Assembly: GCF_001039275.2 (NCBI RefSeq)
Contig: NZ_CP030117.1
Span: 5,566,001 to 5,630,000 of the forward strand
From: Brevibacillus brevis
GTDB taxonomy: Bacteria; Bacillota; Bacilli; Brevibacillales; Brevibacillaceae
DNA: 64,000 nt
Direction: 5' to 3'
The position numbers and the translations under genes are program-made. Positions 27,309 through 35,700 of this stretch are shown one piece after another. Each line of letters begins with the position of its first letter. Position 1 is the first letter of the stretch. The notes under the pieces are model-generated. The model was given only the letters and a program-made list of their open reading frames with translations. It was not told the origin of the DNA and did not search any database.

Positions 27309-28655
27309 TCATGCCTCCTTTTGTTTTTGAACGTGGTACACATTCTTCCGGAATACACTGATCAAGTATCCGCATACCCCCCCTATAAGAGAAGGCAGCA
27401 GCCAGCCTAAACCTACGTCATACAGTGGAAGGTACTGAGTAAAATAATGATGGACAAAACTGTTTTCGAGTCCAGCAGCCTTTAAGCCATCAAACAGACT
27501 AATCAGAAAAGTGAAAAGCAAACTTCCTTGATACACTTCTGGTCTGCCATTGAATGCATTGTGCAGAAACGTCAAGAAAAGTAACGAGATCGCAATCGGG
27601 TACATGGTCATTAAGATCGGAACGGAGACCTTAATGAGTTGCGTCAATCCAATGTTAGCAACGAGTGTACTGAAAACAGACAAAATAACCGCAAATTTTT
27701 TGTAAGAGATCTTCGGAAACAATGAATGAAAAAAAGAAGAGCAGGCGGTAATAAGCCCTACACTTGTAGTCAAGCATGCCACTGTAATCATTAGTCCCAA
27801 TAAAATGGCACCATATGAACCAAAGTAGTAATTCGAAACTTTCGCCAAAACTTCCGCGCCATTTTCTAAGTGGCCCAACTTTTCTACACTAGAGGCACCC
27901 ATAAAGGAAAGGGCAGTATAGAAAAGAGCGAGCAGTAAACCGGCTATCATTGTTGCTTTTGCGCACGCAGCCAAAACTTGTTTTTTGGCAGTAACTCCTT
28001 TTTCTTTAATCGCATTCACGATGATCATTCCAAAAACAAAAGCGACAAGCGCATCCAAAGTTAAATACCCTTCTTGAAAACCCTTGAAAAATACATGGGA
28101 TGTGTAATCTGCTTGCGGGGCTTGGAGGGTTCCAATTGGATAAAGAATAGCTGTTACTACAATAATTCCGATAAATGTTAATTTAATTGGAGTTAAGATT
28201 TTTCCGACTACATGGATAATTTTCATAGGGTTGAGCGATAAAAAGCAGGCAAGTGCGAAAAACAGGATGGTAAATAGAATCAGCGGTGCCGAACCTGCCT
28301 GTTCTGATAGGAAAGGCTTTACCCCAATATCAAACGATACATTGCCGGATCTAGGTATCGCAAAAAACGGACCGATTGCTAGATATAAAATAATCGTGAA
28401 TATCATTCCGAATACGGGATGCACGCGACTGGCTAAGGAGCGCAAGTCGTCCTTTCCCGAATAAACAAAGGCTGTGATGGCTAGCAAAGGCAACCCAACC
28501 CCTGTAACCAAAAAACCTGCATTGGCTATCCATACATTTGTTCCTGCTAATTGGCCAAGCATTGGCGGAAAAATTAAATTACCCGCTCCAAAAAACAGAG
28601 CAAATAACATGAATCCTATCGTAACTACAAAAGAAACTGGCGCTTTCTGTGACAC
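27309..28655 (-). CDS. brnQ: Branched-chain amino acid:cation symporter BrnQ
   Basis: 448-residue integral membrane transporter of the LIVCS family, which carries leucine, isoleucine and valine into the cell with Na+ or H+. The N-terminus has the family signature GFMLFALFFGAGNLIFPPMLG, followed by about twelve hydrophobic segments over the whole length (for example LILFTILFFALACFLSL and LLGLMITVACLTTSVGL). The length is the usual one. Start is a GTG at 28655 with AGGAGG six bases upstream. A near-consensus promoter lies about 90 bases upstream, and a terminator follows, so it is a single-gene unit. I looked for a T-box or CodY-like box in the leader and saw none. Confidence 0.95.
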   Translation of the reverse strand: MSQKAPVSFVVTIGFMLFALFFGAGNLIFPPMLGQLAGTNVWIANAGFLVTGVGLPLLAITAFVYSGKDDLRSLASRVHPVFGMIFTIILYLAIGPFFAIPRSGNVSFDIGVKPFLSEQAGSAPLILFTILFFALACFLSLNPMKIIHVVGKILTPIKLTFIGIIVVTAILYPIGTLQAPQADYTSHVFFKGFQEGYLTLDALVAFVFGMIIVNAIKEKGVTAKKQVLAACAKATMIAGLLLALFYTALSFMGASSVEKLGHLENGAEVLAKVSNYYFGSYGAILLGLMITVACLTTSVGLITACSSFFHSLFPKISYKKFAVILSVFSTLVANIGLTQLIKVSVPILMTMYPIAISLLFLTFLHNAFNGRPEVYQGSLLFTFLISLFDGLKAAGLENSFVHHYFTQYLPLYDVGLGWLLPSLIGGVCGYLISVFRKNVYHVQKQKEA

Positions 28656-28742
28656 AACAGTCCTCCTAATTGTTCTCTATCTCTCATTCATAAATGTTCA
28701 TTCAGATGGTTACTTACACAACCTTCATTTATTCATTCTGAT

Positions 28743-28771
28743 ACTATACTCCAAATAAACACTCTTTTCAA
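28743..28771 (-). promoter_or_regulatory. Sigma-A promoter of brnQ
   Basis: On the minus strand TTGAAA (28766-28771), a 17-base spacer, then TATAGT (28743-28748), leaving an untranslated leader of roughly 80 bases. Confidence 0.7.
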
Positions 28772-28830
28772 ACATACGACTCATCTTTCTCTTCCTCATA
28801 TAGAGGAGTACGACACTTCAATCGCTATGA

Positions 28831-29031
28831 GCTCAGTTACTCCAAGTTGCCGAAAATCAAGCTTACATCCCTGATACAGTTTACTACAAGCACCCCAATA
28901 TCGCAGCAGGAAGTACCTTCCCTGGAAAAACCGCACATCATTTAGGTATGTATTGGAAGAGGGAGATTCGACCCGCCATCAACGAAACTTCTATATTTCA
29001 GAAAATATTTATTTTTCTTAACTTGAAATGA
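28831..29031 (+). pseudogene. Start-less coding fragment, unknown family
   Basis: A plus-strand frame open from 28831 to a TGA at 29029 reads like real protein: LLQVAENQAYIPDTVYY, then HPNIAAGSTFPGKTAHHLG and MYWKREIRPAIN. A stop directly precedes it, and it has no usable start codon or ribosome site, so it looks like the tail of a decayed gene. The PGKTAHHLG stretch is histidine-rich but I cannot assign a family. The promoter of the downstream peptide genes overlaps its end. Confidence 0.3.
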
Positions 29032-29052
29032 ATTGTCAATTTTCCTTATAAT
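29023..29052 (+). promoter_or_regulatory. Putative promoter of the tandem peptide genes
   Basis: TTGAAA at 29023-29028, an 18-base spacer, and a perfect TATAAT at 29047-29052. A second TATAAT at 29085-29090 lies closer to the start but lacks a good -35. Between them is the inverted repeat TGAG-AGTAAA-CTCA, and the ten bases GTAAACTCAT at 29076 are repeated at 29113, the second copy ending in the first start codon. Confidence 0.55.
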
Positions 29053-29120
29053 TACAACTAAGCCTTTTGTTGAGAGTAAACTCATATAATTCCATCTCTA
29101 TAGAAGGGAGGTGTAAACTC

Positions 29121-29216
29121 ATGAAAAAAGTCGTAAAAGTAGCAGTGAACAAGAACAAACAAGTGCAAGAAATGAAAGCACTGAAATGGCGTGTAGTTGT
29201 TGATGTGTGCTTGTAA
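29121..29216 (+). CDS. 31-residue candidate RiPP precursor peptide (copy 1)
   Basis: Very short gene, read directly. ATG at 29121 with a near-perfect AAGGGAGGTG ribosome site seven bases upstream. The peptide begins MKKVVKV, continues through a Lys/Asn-rich stretch to the block QVQEMKALK, and ends WRVVVDVCL with its only cysteine next to last. It shares the first seven residues and the VQEMK block with the next peptide, while the C-termini differ. That is the leader-conserved, core-variable pattern of ribosomally made, modified peptides. There is no signal sequence or GG-type export site. A locally encoded HExxH protein follows and is the best candidate modifier or protease. Other possibilities are a signalling peptide or a peptide toxin. 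The family is not recognised. Confidence 0.55.
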   Translation: MKKVVKVAVNKNKQVQEMKALKWRVVVDVCL

Positions 29217-29275
29217 GAGAACCAAAAAAGCATGCGTTATCTCCGTATATAAAATTTGAAAGGACGGGATTTCTC

Positions 29276-29374
29276 ATGAAAAAGGTAGTGAAAGTACAGC
29301 TTTCCAGCAATCAAAACGTTCAAGAAATGAAATTGCTTTTCCATCCAATTATGACACTTGCATGTAAAAAGTAA
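29276..29374 (+). CDS. 32-residue candidate RiPP precursor peptide (copy 2)
   Basis: Paralogue of the peptide encoded just upstream, separated by 59 bases. ATG at 29276 with GAAAGGACGGG upstream as a usable, weaker ribosome site. It begins MKKVVKVQLS, has NVQEMKLL in the middle and ends FHPIMTLACKK, with a single cysteine four residues from the end. The identity with copy 1 is confined to the start and the VQEMK block, and codon choice differs (third positions have drifted), so the pair was duplicated some time ago and both copies were kept as coding. A strong terminator hairpin starts seven bases after the stop. Confidence 0.55.
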   Translation: MKKVVKVQLSSNQNVQEMKLLFHPIMTLACKK

Positions 29375-29380
29375 TCAATG

Positions 29381-29413
29381 TTCAAGAGCACCTCGTGTGC
29401 TCTTGAATTTTTT
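29381..29413 (+). terminator. Strong hairpin terminator/attenuator between peptide genes and HExxH gene
   Basis: TTCAAGAGCAC and GTGCTCTTGAA form a perfect 11-bp stem with a 5-base loop and six T. It should stop most transcripts after the peptide genes, letting a fraction read through to the next gene. Confidence 0.9.
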
Positions 29414-29468
29414 GCATAAAGTTCTCGCTTTCCAGGCAGTAAGCAAACATGACGGGATGGTGCAATTT

Positions 29469-30947
29469 ATGAATCAAGCGCATTTGTTGGATAGATATCA
29501 TCAGTTGAGAGAGCTTGCCGAGGACACAGACGCATGGCTGGAATCAGAGATCGGTTCCGATCTTTGGGTGGATGGAATTAACGTATTTTTAACGGTATCA
29601 GCAGAGGATTTTGTCGAGGGACTTGAGAGATTCGAGGGGAACTACGGTTTTAAGAACCATGGAATTGTAAGCGATATACTTCAATTTCAACGTTATTGTA
29701 GAGAAGCATCAGCGGATGGTGAATTTCCTTTATATCAGGCTCTAGCAGTTGGGATGACCTGGTTAAGCCTACAGCCTCAAATAAACGGCGGCTATTTCAA
29801 CTTGCCTGTTCAAATTACCAATCACTCCATCGCTTTGTTGTTAAGCCCAACCTATTTAGCTGTTTGGGCACATAGTTACAATGAAGGGATTGGATTATAC
29901 TTAGATTTACACTCGACACTCCCCACATTATTTCGACCAGAGCATGGACGGATCTATCAAAATGCAGGATCATATTTGGAAGGAAATCACATCAAGTTTC
30001 CTTTTCAAAATTACTTCCACGAAATTGCTCATATCCTCTTCTTCCATGACGTCTATCAACGTGTACTGGGGAGCGAAGACGAATGTAGAAGCTACTGGAC
30101 ACATATCGAAGCATGCATTTATGGACTTGAGGAGCAGGTGCTCGCAGAAATGATGGAAGTCCAACCAGATTTGCATGCCATTGATGATGGATTTGGAAGT
30201 AGTAAAGGATTCGAGGATTTTATCTCTTATCGTTTTGGAATTCTTGGTGCTCAAGAAGATAGATCGATACCAAAAGACACGGTTCGAACGTACATCAAAA
30301 GAAGCATGCAATTAGGCGAAGCGAATGAAAACATCCCAGATAATGAGGTAAAAGCGAGGATTCTTGCTAGTCATAAGCTAGATGAGGAACGATTAGAAGA
30401 GCTCGATACTTACTGCAAGTCATTTGCTACGGCATTGCAGGTACATAGCTTGTGGGGAATCAAAAGCTATCAACGAAACTCGATTCCAGCGTTTCGTGAA
30501 GTGGTAGAGTTACTCTCTCCTGATGCATACTGTCTGCAAAAACTCGAAGAATCTATGCGACCAGATTCATGGCGTACATTAGAGGATTTGTTATCAAAAA
30601 ATCCGTTTACGGAGATATGCTCTCAGACAAGAGAAAAAAATATTCAAGTATGGAACTGGCGTGATACCCTGTCTCGTTTGGCAGAAATGCGCGGATATTT
30701 AGCAAATGCGAATGAACCTAGTCACGATGAGACCAATCAAGAGCTACTTGAGATTGCAAAGCGTTTAGCTAAAGTAATTCACGAGGAGAAACAAAAAGTG
30801 GACCCGGAAGACCAGCATGAAAGCCAGTACGCGGACATGAAACGAGAAATTAGCGATTCATTAAACCGATTGCCTAACGTGGAAGTACGCGATCATTTGC
30901 ACAATCTTCTCTCCAAACCCTATTACTTTGTGTTAGAGCCCAATTAA
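29469..30947 (+). CDS. HExxH-motif protein, candidate peptide-modifying enzyme or metalloprotease
   Basis: About 492 residues, soluble, no signal peptide. I start it at ATG 29469 (GGGATGGTG a few bases upstream) because the upstream part of the frame runs through the terminator hairpin. The key feature is HEIAHILFFHD near residues 184-194: a classical zinc or iron HExxH motif with further possible ligands His193, Asp194 and, later, a Glu-rich helix (about 214-227). The first 180 residues are mixed strand and helix; from about 300 on the protein is mostly helical and charged. HExxH proteins next to tiny peptide genes include alpha-ketoglutarate-type peptide hydroxylases and putative peptide proteases; I cannot tell which fold this is. 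Position directly behind two paralogous peptide genes, with read-through control, is the main argument for a role in their maturation, export clearance or immunity. Confidence 0.65.
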   Translation: MNQAHLLDRYHQLRELAEDTDAWLESEIGSDLWVDGINVFLTVSAEDFVEGLERFEGNYGFKNHGIVSDILQFQRYCREASADGEFPLYQALAVGMTWLSLQPQINGGYFNLPVQITNHSIALLLSPTYLAVWAHSYNEGIGLYLDLHSTLPTLFRPEHGRIYQNAGSYLEGNHIKFPFQNYFHEIAHILFFHDVYQRVLGSEDECRSYWTHIEACIYGLEEQVLAEMMEVQPDLHAIDDGFGSSKGFEDFISYRFGILGAQEDRSIPKDTVRTYIKRSMQLGEANENIPDNEVKARILASHKLDEERLEELDTYCKSFATALQVHSLWGIKSYQRNSIPAFREVVELLSPDAYCLQKLEESMRPDSWRTLEDLLSKNPFTEICSQTREKNIQVWNWRDTLSRLAEMRGYLANANEPSHDETNQELLEIAKRLAKVIHEEKQKVDPEDQHESQYADMKREISDSLNRLPNVEVRDHLHNLLSKPYYFVLEPN

Positions 30948-30962
30948 TAGCTGATTATGAGT

Positions 30963-31003
30963 CAAAGACCGGCGATATTTACTATGTTGGTCTTTGTTTT
31001 TTT
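30963..31003 (+). terminator. Intrinsic terminator of the HExxH gene
   Basis: CAAAGACC (30963-30970) pairs with GGTCTTTG (30989-30996), followed by seven T. Confidence 0.85.
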
Positions 31004-31131
31004 ATGCAACGTATACATAAGCTGCGATGACGTTCAGATTTTATCCTTTTTTTAGAAATCGTTTAGGGTTTGTTTTGAACTTGCGTTTAGGATGGGGGTA
31101 AGACAAATTATTCAGATGGGAGCGGTTTTGC

Positions 31132-31203
31132 GTGCTTGAGACGAATGAGAAGATTCCCCTTCCCCCTCCTCGTGTGAAACTATTTGGGGGGAAGAAGTCA
31201 TGA
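31132..31203 (+). CDS. 23-residue leader-peptide frame overlapping the DUF2306 gene
   Basis: GTG at 31132, preceded by GGGAG eight bases upstream; the TGA overlaps the ATG of the DUF2306 gene (ATGA). The peptide is polar and proline-rich (NEKIPLPPPRVKLFGG is its middle). It could be a small protein or only a translational coupler. No known family. Confidence 0.3.
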   Translation: MLETNEKIPLPPPRVKLFGGKKS

Positions 31204-31823
31204 AACTCCCTAAAATTTGGTGGGGATTATTTCTTGTATCGCTAGTGGTTATCCTTCCATTTATGTTTCCCTATTTAACATTAGACCCTGCAAACAGTCG
31301 CATAACGATTATTCCCGGCACTGTTCAGTATCCTTTATTAGTTGCTCATATCGTGTCTGCTTTTATTGCTCTTCTCACTGGTTTTTTCCAGTTTGTCGAC
31401 CGAATTCGCCTGAAGAAACCAAAAATACACCGTTTTCTTGGGAGAGTTTATGTGTATAGTGTGTTTATCAGCGGACTCCTCTCTTTAGCGAGTATCTTTT
31501 ATGCAGAAGATTTCATGAAGGCAACAAGCTTCCTGATCTTATCTTTGGCTTGGCTGTTCACTTGCTGGAAAGGGTATCGTACCGCCATCAACAGGCAATA
31601 TGAGGAACACCGAAAATGGATGATCCGCAGTTTTGGAATGACATTAGTTGCCGTAAGCGCGCGTCTGTTGGTGCCAGTATTACTCCTTCTGTACTTTATT
31701 CTACACGGTTTTTCTCTTCCTCATGGTATGGAAACCGTCATTGAAGAGGTATTGAATGTAAACATTTGGGCTGGGCTCATTCTCAATTTTGTGATTGTCG
31801 AGTGGGCTATATTGAAAAAATAG
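31200..31823 (+). CDS. DUF2306 membrane protein
   Basis: 207 residues with about six hydrophobic helices (for example WWGLFLVSLVVILPFMF and LLVPVLLLLYFIL). It matches the DUF2306 pattern: a helix carrying LLVAHIVSAFIALLTGFFQF, the basic loop KPKIHRFLGRVYVY, and later EEHRKWMIRSFG, so two histidines in the loops near the membrane are conserved as in the family. The biochemical role of DUF2306 proteins is not known. ATG with GGGGGGAAGAAG upstream. The start overlaps a 23-codon frame. The lipoprotein gene follows 77 bases later in the same direction, so the two may be co-transcribed. Confidence 0.8.
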   Translation: MKLPKIWWGLFLVSLVVILPFMFPYLTLDPANSRITIIPGTVQYPLLVAHIVSAFIALLTGFFQFVDRIRLKKPKIHRFLGRVYVYSVFISGLLSLASIFYAEDFMKATSFLILSLAWLFTCWKGYRTAINRQYEEHRKWMIRSFGMTLVAVSARLLVPVLLLLYFILHGFSLPHGMETVIEEVLNVNIWAGLILNFVIVEWAILKK

Positions 31824-31900
31824 GCTTGCTTAGTCCCTCCACATTGTCATATTTAAAAGAGGAAAAAACAATAAATAGTACAGCCTAAAAGGAGAAAAAT

Positions 31901-32647
31901 ATGCAAAAAATAGTTGGTTTGATTATTGCTCTGTCCATGACTGTGCTTACAATTGGTTGTAGTGATTCGTCACGCAATATTTCTTCTAACTCCAATGGTA
32001 CCCAGGTACAAAACGTGCAGAAAGAAGCAGAACGATTAACGTTTTCATTAAATTCAAAAGAATACTCAATCCCGATTCAAAAGGTTGACTCCATTTATAA
32101 ATACCTTGAACAATTCGAGCAAAGTGATCGAGCAACCGAGATAAAACGAATACAAGCTACAGCCTTCACTTCGAATTCCGGGATTATATATGGTGATTTT
32201 CAATACAGTTGTGGAACAAAACTTTGCAACCATACATTCGTTCAAATTAAAAATGATGAGATTAAATCCGTCCCTTTACACTCTGGAAGCATCTTCTCTG
32301 ATCATGCTTTTTCTCCAAACGAAAAGAATATCGCTATCTTACTTGGAAAAAATGAAGGTACTGATGTTGTCCGAAATAGTGTAATGATTATAAACACAGA
32401 ATCCTTAACGCTAGCCGAGCTTGATGACGCTAGCGATATGGTCAATAAGGTAACGTCTACAGATTTTAGTATCCCAATACTTTCGTTACATTGGGAGAAT
32501 GACACAACAGTAAAGATAACCATACCAGATCTGACCGACTATTCGTTTGAAACACTTAAGCAATGGCAGCAAAAAGAGAGTAAAACGAAAGAAGTTACAT
32601 TACGTATTACCACTATTAATGATACGGTTCGCCCCGAATCCTCATAA
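31901..32647 (+). CDS. Lipoprotein of unknown function
   Basis: 248 residues. The N-terminus is a lipoprotein signal: MQKIVGLIIALSMTVLTIGC, with the lipobox LTIGC placing the lipid-modified cysteine at residue 20, so the mature protein is anchored to the outer face of the membrane. A Ser/Asn-rich linker follows. The rest is mainly beta structure (GIIYGDFQYSCGTKLCNHT, NIAILLGKNEGTDVV), with two cysteines that could pair. I do not recognise a domain. ATG has AAAGGAG seven bases upstream. It ends 120 bases before the PKS stop, with a shared two-way terminator between. Confidence 0.78.
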   Translation: MQKIVGLIIALSMTVLTIGCSDSSRNISSNSNGTQVQNVQKEAERLTFSLNSKEYSIPIQKVDSIYKYLEQFEQSDRATEIKRIQATAFTSNSGIIYGDFQYSCGTKLCNHTFVQIKNDEIKSVPLHSGSIFSDHAFSPNEKNIAILLGKNEGTDVVRNSVMIINTESLTLAELDDASDMVNKVTSTDFSIPILSLHWENDTTVKITIPDLTDYSFETLKQWQQKESKTKEVTLRITTINDTVRPESS

Positions 32648-32724
32648 ACTATCCTTCCATTTCTCTCCGTAAGTTCGCCATCTTGTTACAGTCACCGTGG
32701 GAAATTTGGGCTTGCCGAAACAAA

Positions 32725-32758
32725 AAAAGCGAGATACGCATCTGCGTACCTCGCTTTT
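32725..32758. terminator. Bidirectional terminator between the lipoprotein gene and the PKS genes
   Basis: A long stem (AAAAGCGAG-TACGCA with TGCGTA-CTCGCTTTT, one mismatch) with A-rich and T-rich flanks, so it can stop transcripts from both sides. Confidence 0.88.
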
Positions 32759-32767
32759 CTCAGTGTA

Positions 32768-35700
32768 TTATACGAACATCGCGTGCTGCTTATAAAAGGA
32801 TTGAAAAAAACGTGCCGAAAGTGGCCGCTTTCCATAAAGTTTCTCGCAGAACGCGTAAATCGTTTGCCTTGCGGCTTCATCTTCGAGCATTGTCATATGT
32901 GTCGAAGCTTCAACGTCCATCACGTACGCCTGCGGGATCTGTCGAACCCATTCCTCCCAGTAAGGCAGATGGTCGAACGGAACGGCCCCTTCTTTAGCCG
33001 TTAAATAAGGTTCCCATGATCCCATGAACACCCCACTCTGGTTTCGGAAGTAATAGCAGGTCACCTCATCTGGCCGAGGCAAAGGCAGAAGCTTATAGTC
33101 TATCAATCTGTAGCGCTGCTGCATGGAAAACTGACGCTCAAATTGCTTCTCCAGCAGCCGCTTAGGAATATCCAGACCTCTATGCTCGGCTAGCTCGGTT
33201 AGACGTTCAAAAAATACATCGAATCCGTTGTCGCAGTCAATCTCATCCCTATGGATGAGAAGACCTTTCTCATCGGTCGAGGCAATGCCATGGACGGCTG
33301 CCAACGCCATGTTAACGGTTTGCAGGGCTATAGAATTCTGATCGAGGGTCGTCCTCTGGACCTCAGGGCTAAACATCGTATCCAGCATAACCAAAGACGA
33401 TACAGTCTCACCCGCTTCCTGCAGCTGACGCGTCATTTCGTAAGCCAACATACCGCCGAGCGAATATCCGCCAAGATCATAAGGGCCCTCCGGCTGAATC
33501 GCTTTGATGAGTCGGACATAGTGTGAAGCAATAGCCACTATGCCCTCAGGTGCTTCATCGCCGGTACCGCTGAACGATTGGATACCGTAGAACGGTCTTT
33601 TCGCATACGCCGCCAAAAAACGATATACTTCCACGCTTCCAGAAGCCCCATGAATCCAAAATACCGGCCTTCCATCCGTAATTGAATTGAGCCGAATGAT
33701 CTGCTGATTGAAGTTCTCCTCCAAAAAAGAGCCGTCAACATGAAGATCATCGATTTCCGGCGGGAAGTTCGCTTGCACCTTGTCGATCAAGTCTTGAATC
33801 GTTTCACAAGTCAACAGATCGGGGAGCTCCATCGACGGAGCAGCCACTTTCTGCAGGCCTGCAAGCAATTGCGCGAGATGAAGCGAACTCAATCCGTAAT
33901 ACATCAATCGCTTGTCCGTTTGAATCTCTGTCGGCATCATGCCAAGAAGTAGAGCGACGCTGTTTAAGACGATTGTCTTTACATCATTCCCGTTCATGGC
34001 AAGCTGAGCCTTTTGTGCGCTCATCTCATCGTTCTTGCCCATCTCAGCTTCCGTCCGCTCTAAGCCCGCTTCCGGTTGGATTTCAAGCCAGCAGCGCTGC
34101 TTGACGAACGGGTAAGTGAGCAATGGTACGATTCTCCCCTTTCTTCGGCTGCGATACAATTCCCTCCAGTCCATATCGCCGCCCTTTGACCAGTAGATGG
34201 CAAGCTTCTCGACATCCAGTTCATCCATCAAGTGCTTCAAATACAGCTGGCCATTCTTACCAGAAAGGAGCCTGAGCATATCATCCGGAGGTCCTCCCGC
34301 ATTTCCTTCGTATAACCCGAAGCTCCCGGATAGCGGAATATCCGAACTGCCGGTATCATCCAGATAGTACGAGAGCGCGGCCATCAATTCTTCCCTGCTG
34401 CTCGCAGTTACAGCAAGGCGGAAGTCCATGGATTCACGACCGACCTGCAGCGTATAGGCCAGATCGTCCAGCGAAAGCTCCTCGTTCCGCTTCACATACT
34501 GACGTACATGGTATACGGCTTCCTTCAGACGTTCCCGGCTTTTGGCCGAGAGGATCAATAATTGATTTCCAGTTTCCTGTACAGATGGTTCTTCAGCAGG
34601 CGGCACATATTCCTCGACAATCAGATGAGCATTCGTACCGCCAGCACCAAAGGAGCTGATCGCCGCGCGAAGTGGGAATTTCCCGCCATGTGGCGCTTCA
34701 TTTTCCGTCTGCTGCCAGTCCTCTAAATGCCGCTGAATACGGAAATTCGTTTCCTCAAGGCGTAAATTCGGATTCAAGGCTGTGTCCGAGCCGAGTGTCG
34801 GAACAAGCTGCCGATGCTTTAACTGAAGAACGACTTTTGTTAATTGGGCGATGCCCGAGGCAGCTTCCCCATGCCCGATGTTGGATTTGACGGACCCAAT
34901 CGGCAGAGCACGCTTCATACCGGAATGACTGCGGTACACCTTGTTCATCGCCGCCATTTCAACTGCATCGCCGATGGATGACCCGTTAGCCGCACACTCA
35001 ATATAGCTGATCGACTCTGGTTTTATGTCGGCCTGGCGCATGCTTTCTTCCATCAGTTGAGCTTGTGCATTTGGATTTGGCGCTCCGTAGCCGTTTGTCT
35101 GTCCGCCATGATTGACCGCGGTTGATTTAATCACCGCTAAAATGGAATCACCATCCTCGATGGCTTTGACCAGCGGTTTTAATAGGACCGAACCAACTCC
35201 TTCCGATGGCAAATAACCGTCCCCGTCCGCGAAGCTTCTGCTTCCAGGATGACTGCCAGCCAAACGCGACATGCTTAAGCCGACATACTTTTGCGGATGA
35301 AGCGAAAGATTGACGCCTCCGGCGATTGCCAGCTCGCATTCACCTTTCCGCAAGCTTTCGCATGCCATATGGATCGCGACCGCCGAAGAAGAGCACATCG
35401 TATCGACAGCGATGCTCGGACCTTTGAAATTAAAGAAATGGGACACCCGGTTGGCGATGGAGCTATACGAGGACAGAGCAAAAAGCGGCTCCTTCGCCGG
35501 GTCGTTATTTAGCAAATGATAATGATTGTACATGCAGCCGGCATACACGCCGACCTTGCTGCCGTACTCGTGCTCAAGCGTCTGGCTTGTATAACCCGCT
35601 TGCTCCAGCGTGTTCCATACGGACTCGAGAAACAGCCGCTCTTGCGGGCTTATATAAGACGCTTCTAGGGGTGAGAGCTGGAAAAAGATCGGATCGAATT

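Noticed and set aside
28656..28742. T-box or CodY control element in front of brnQ
   Set aside because: I searched the leader for a T-box core and a CodY-like box and saw neither; only a standard promoter is evident.
29358..29468. N-terminal extension of the HExxH protein
   Set aside because: These 37 codons overlap the end of the second peptide gene and the terminator hairpin; the ATG at 29469 is a better start.
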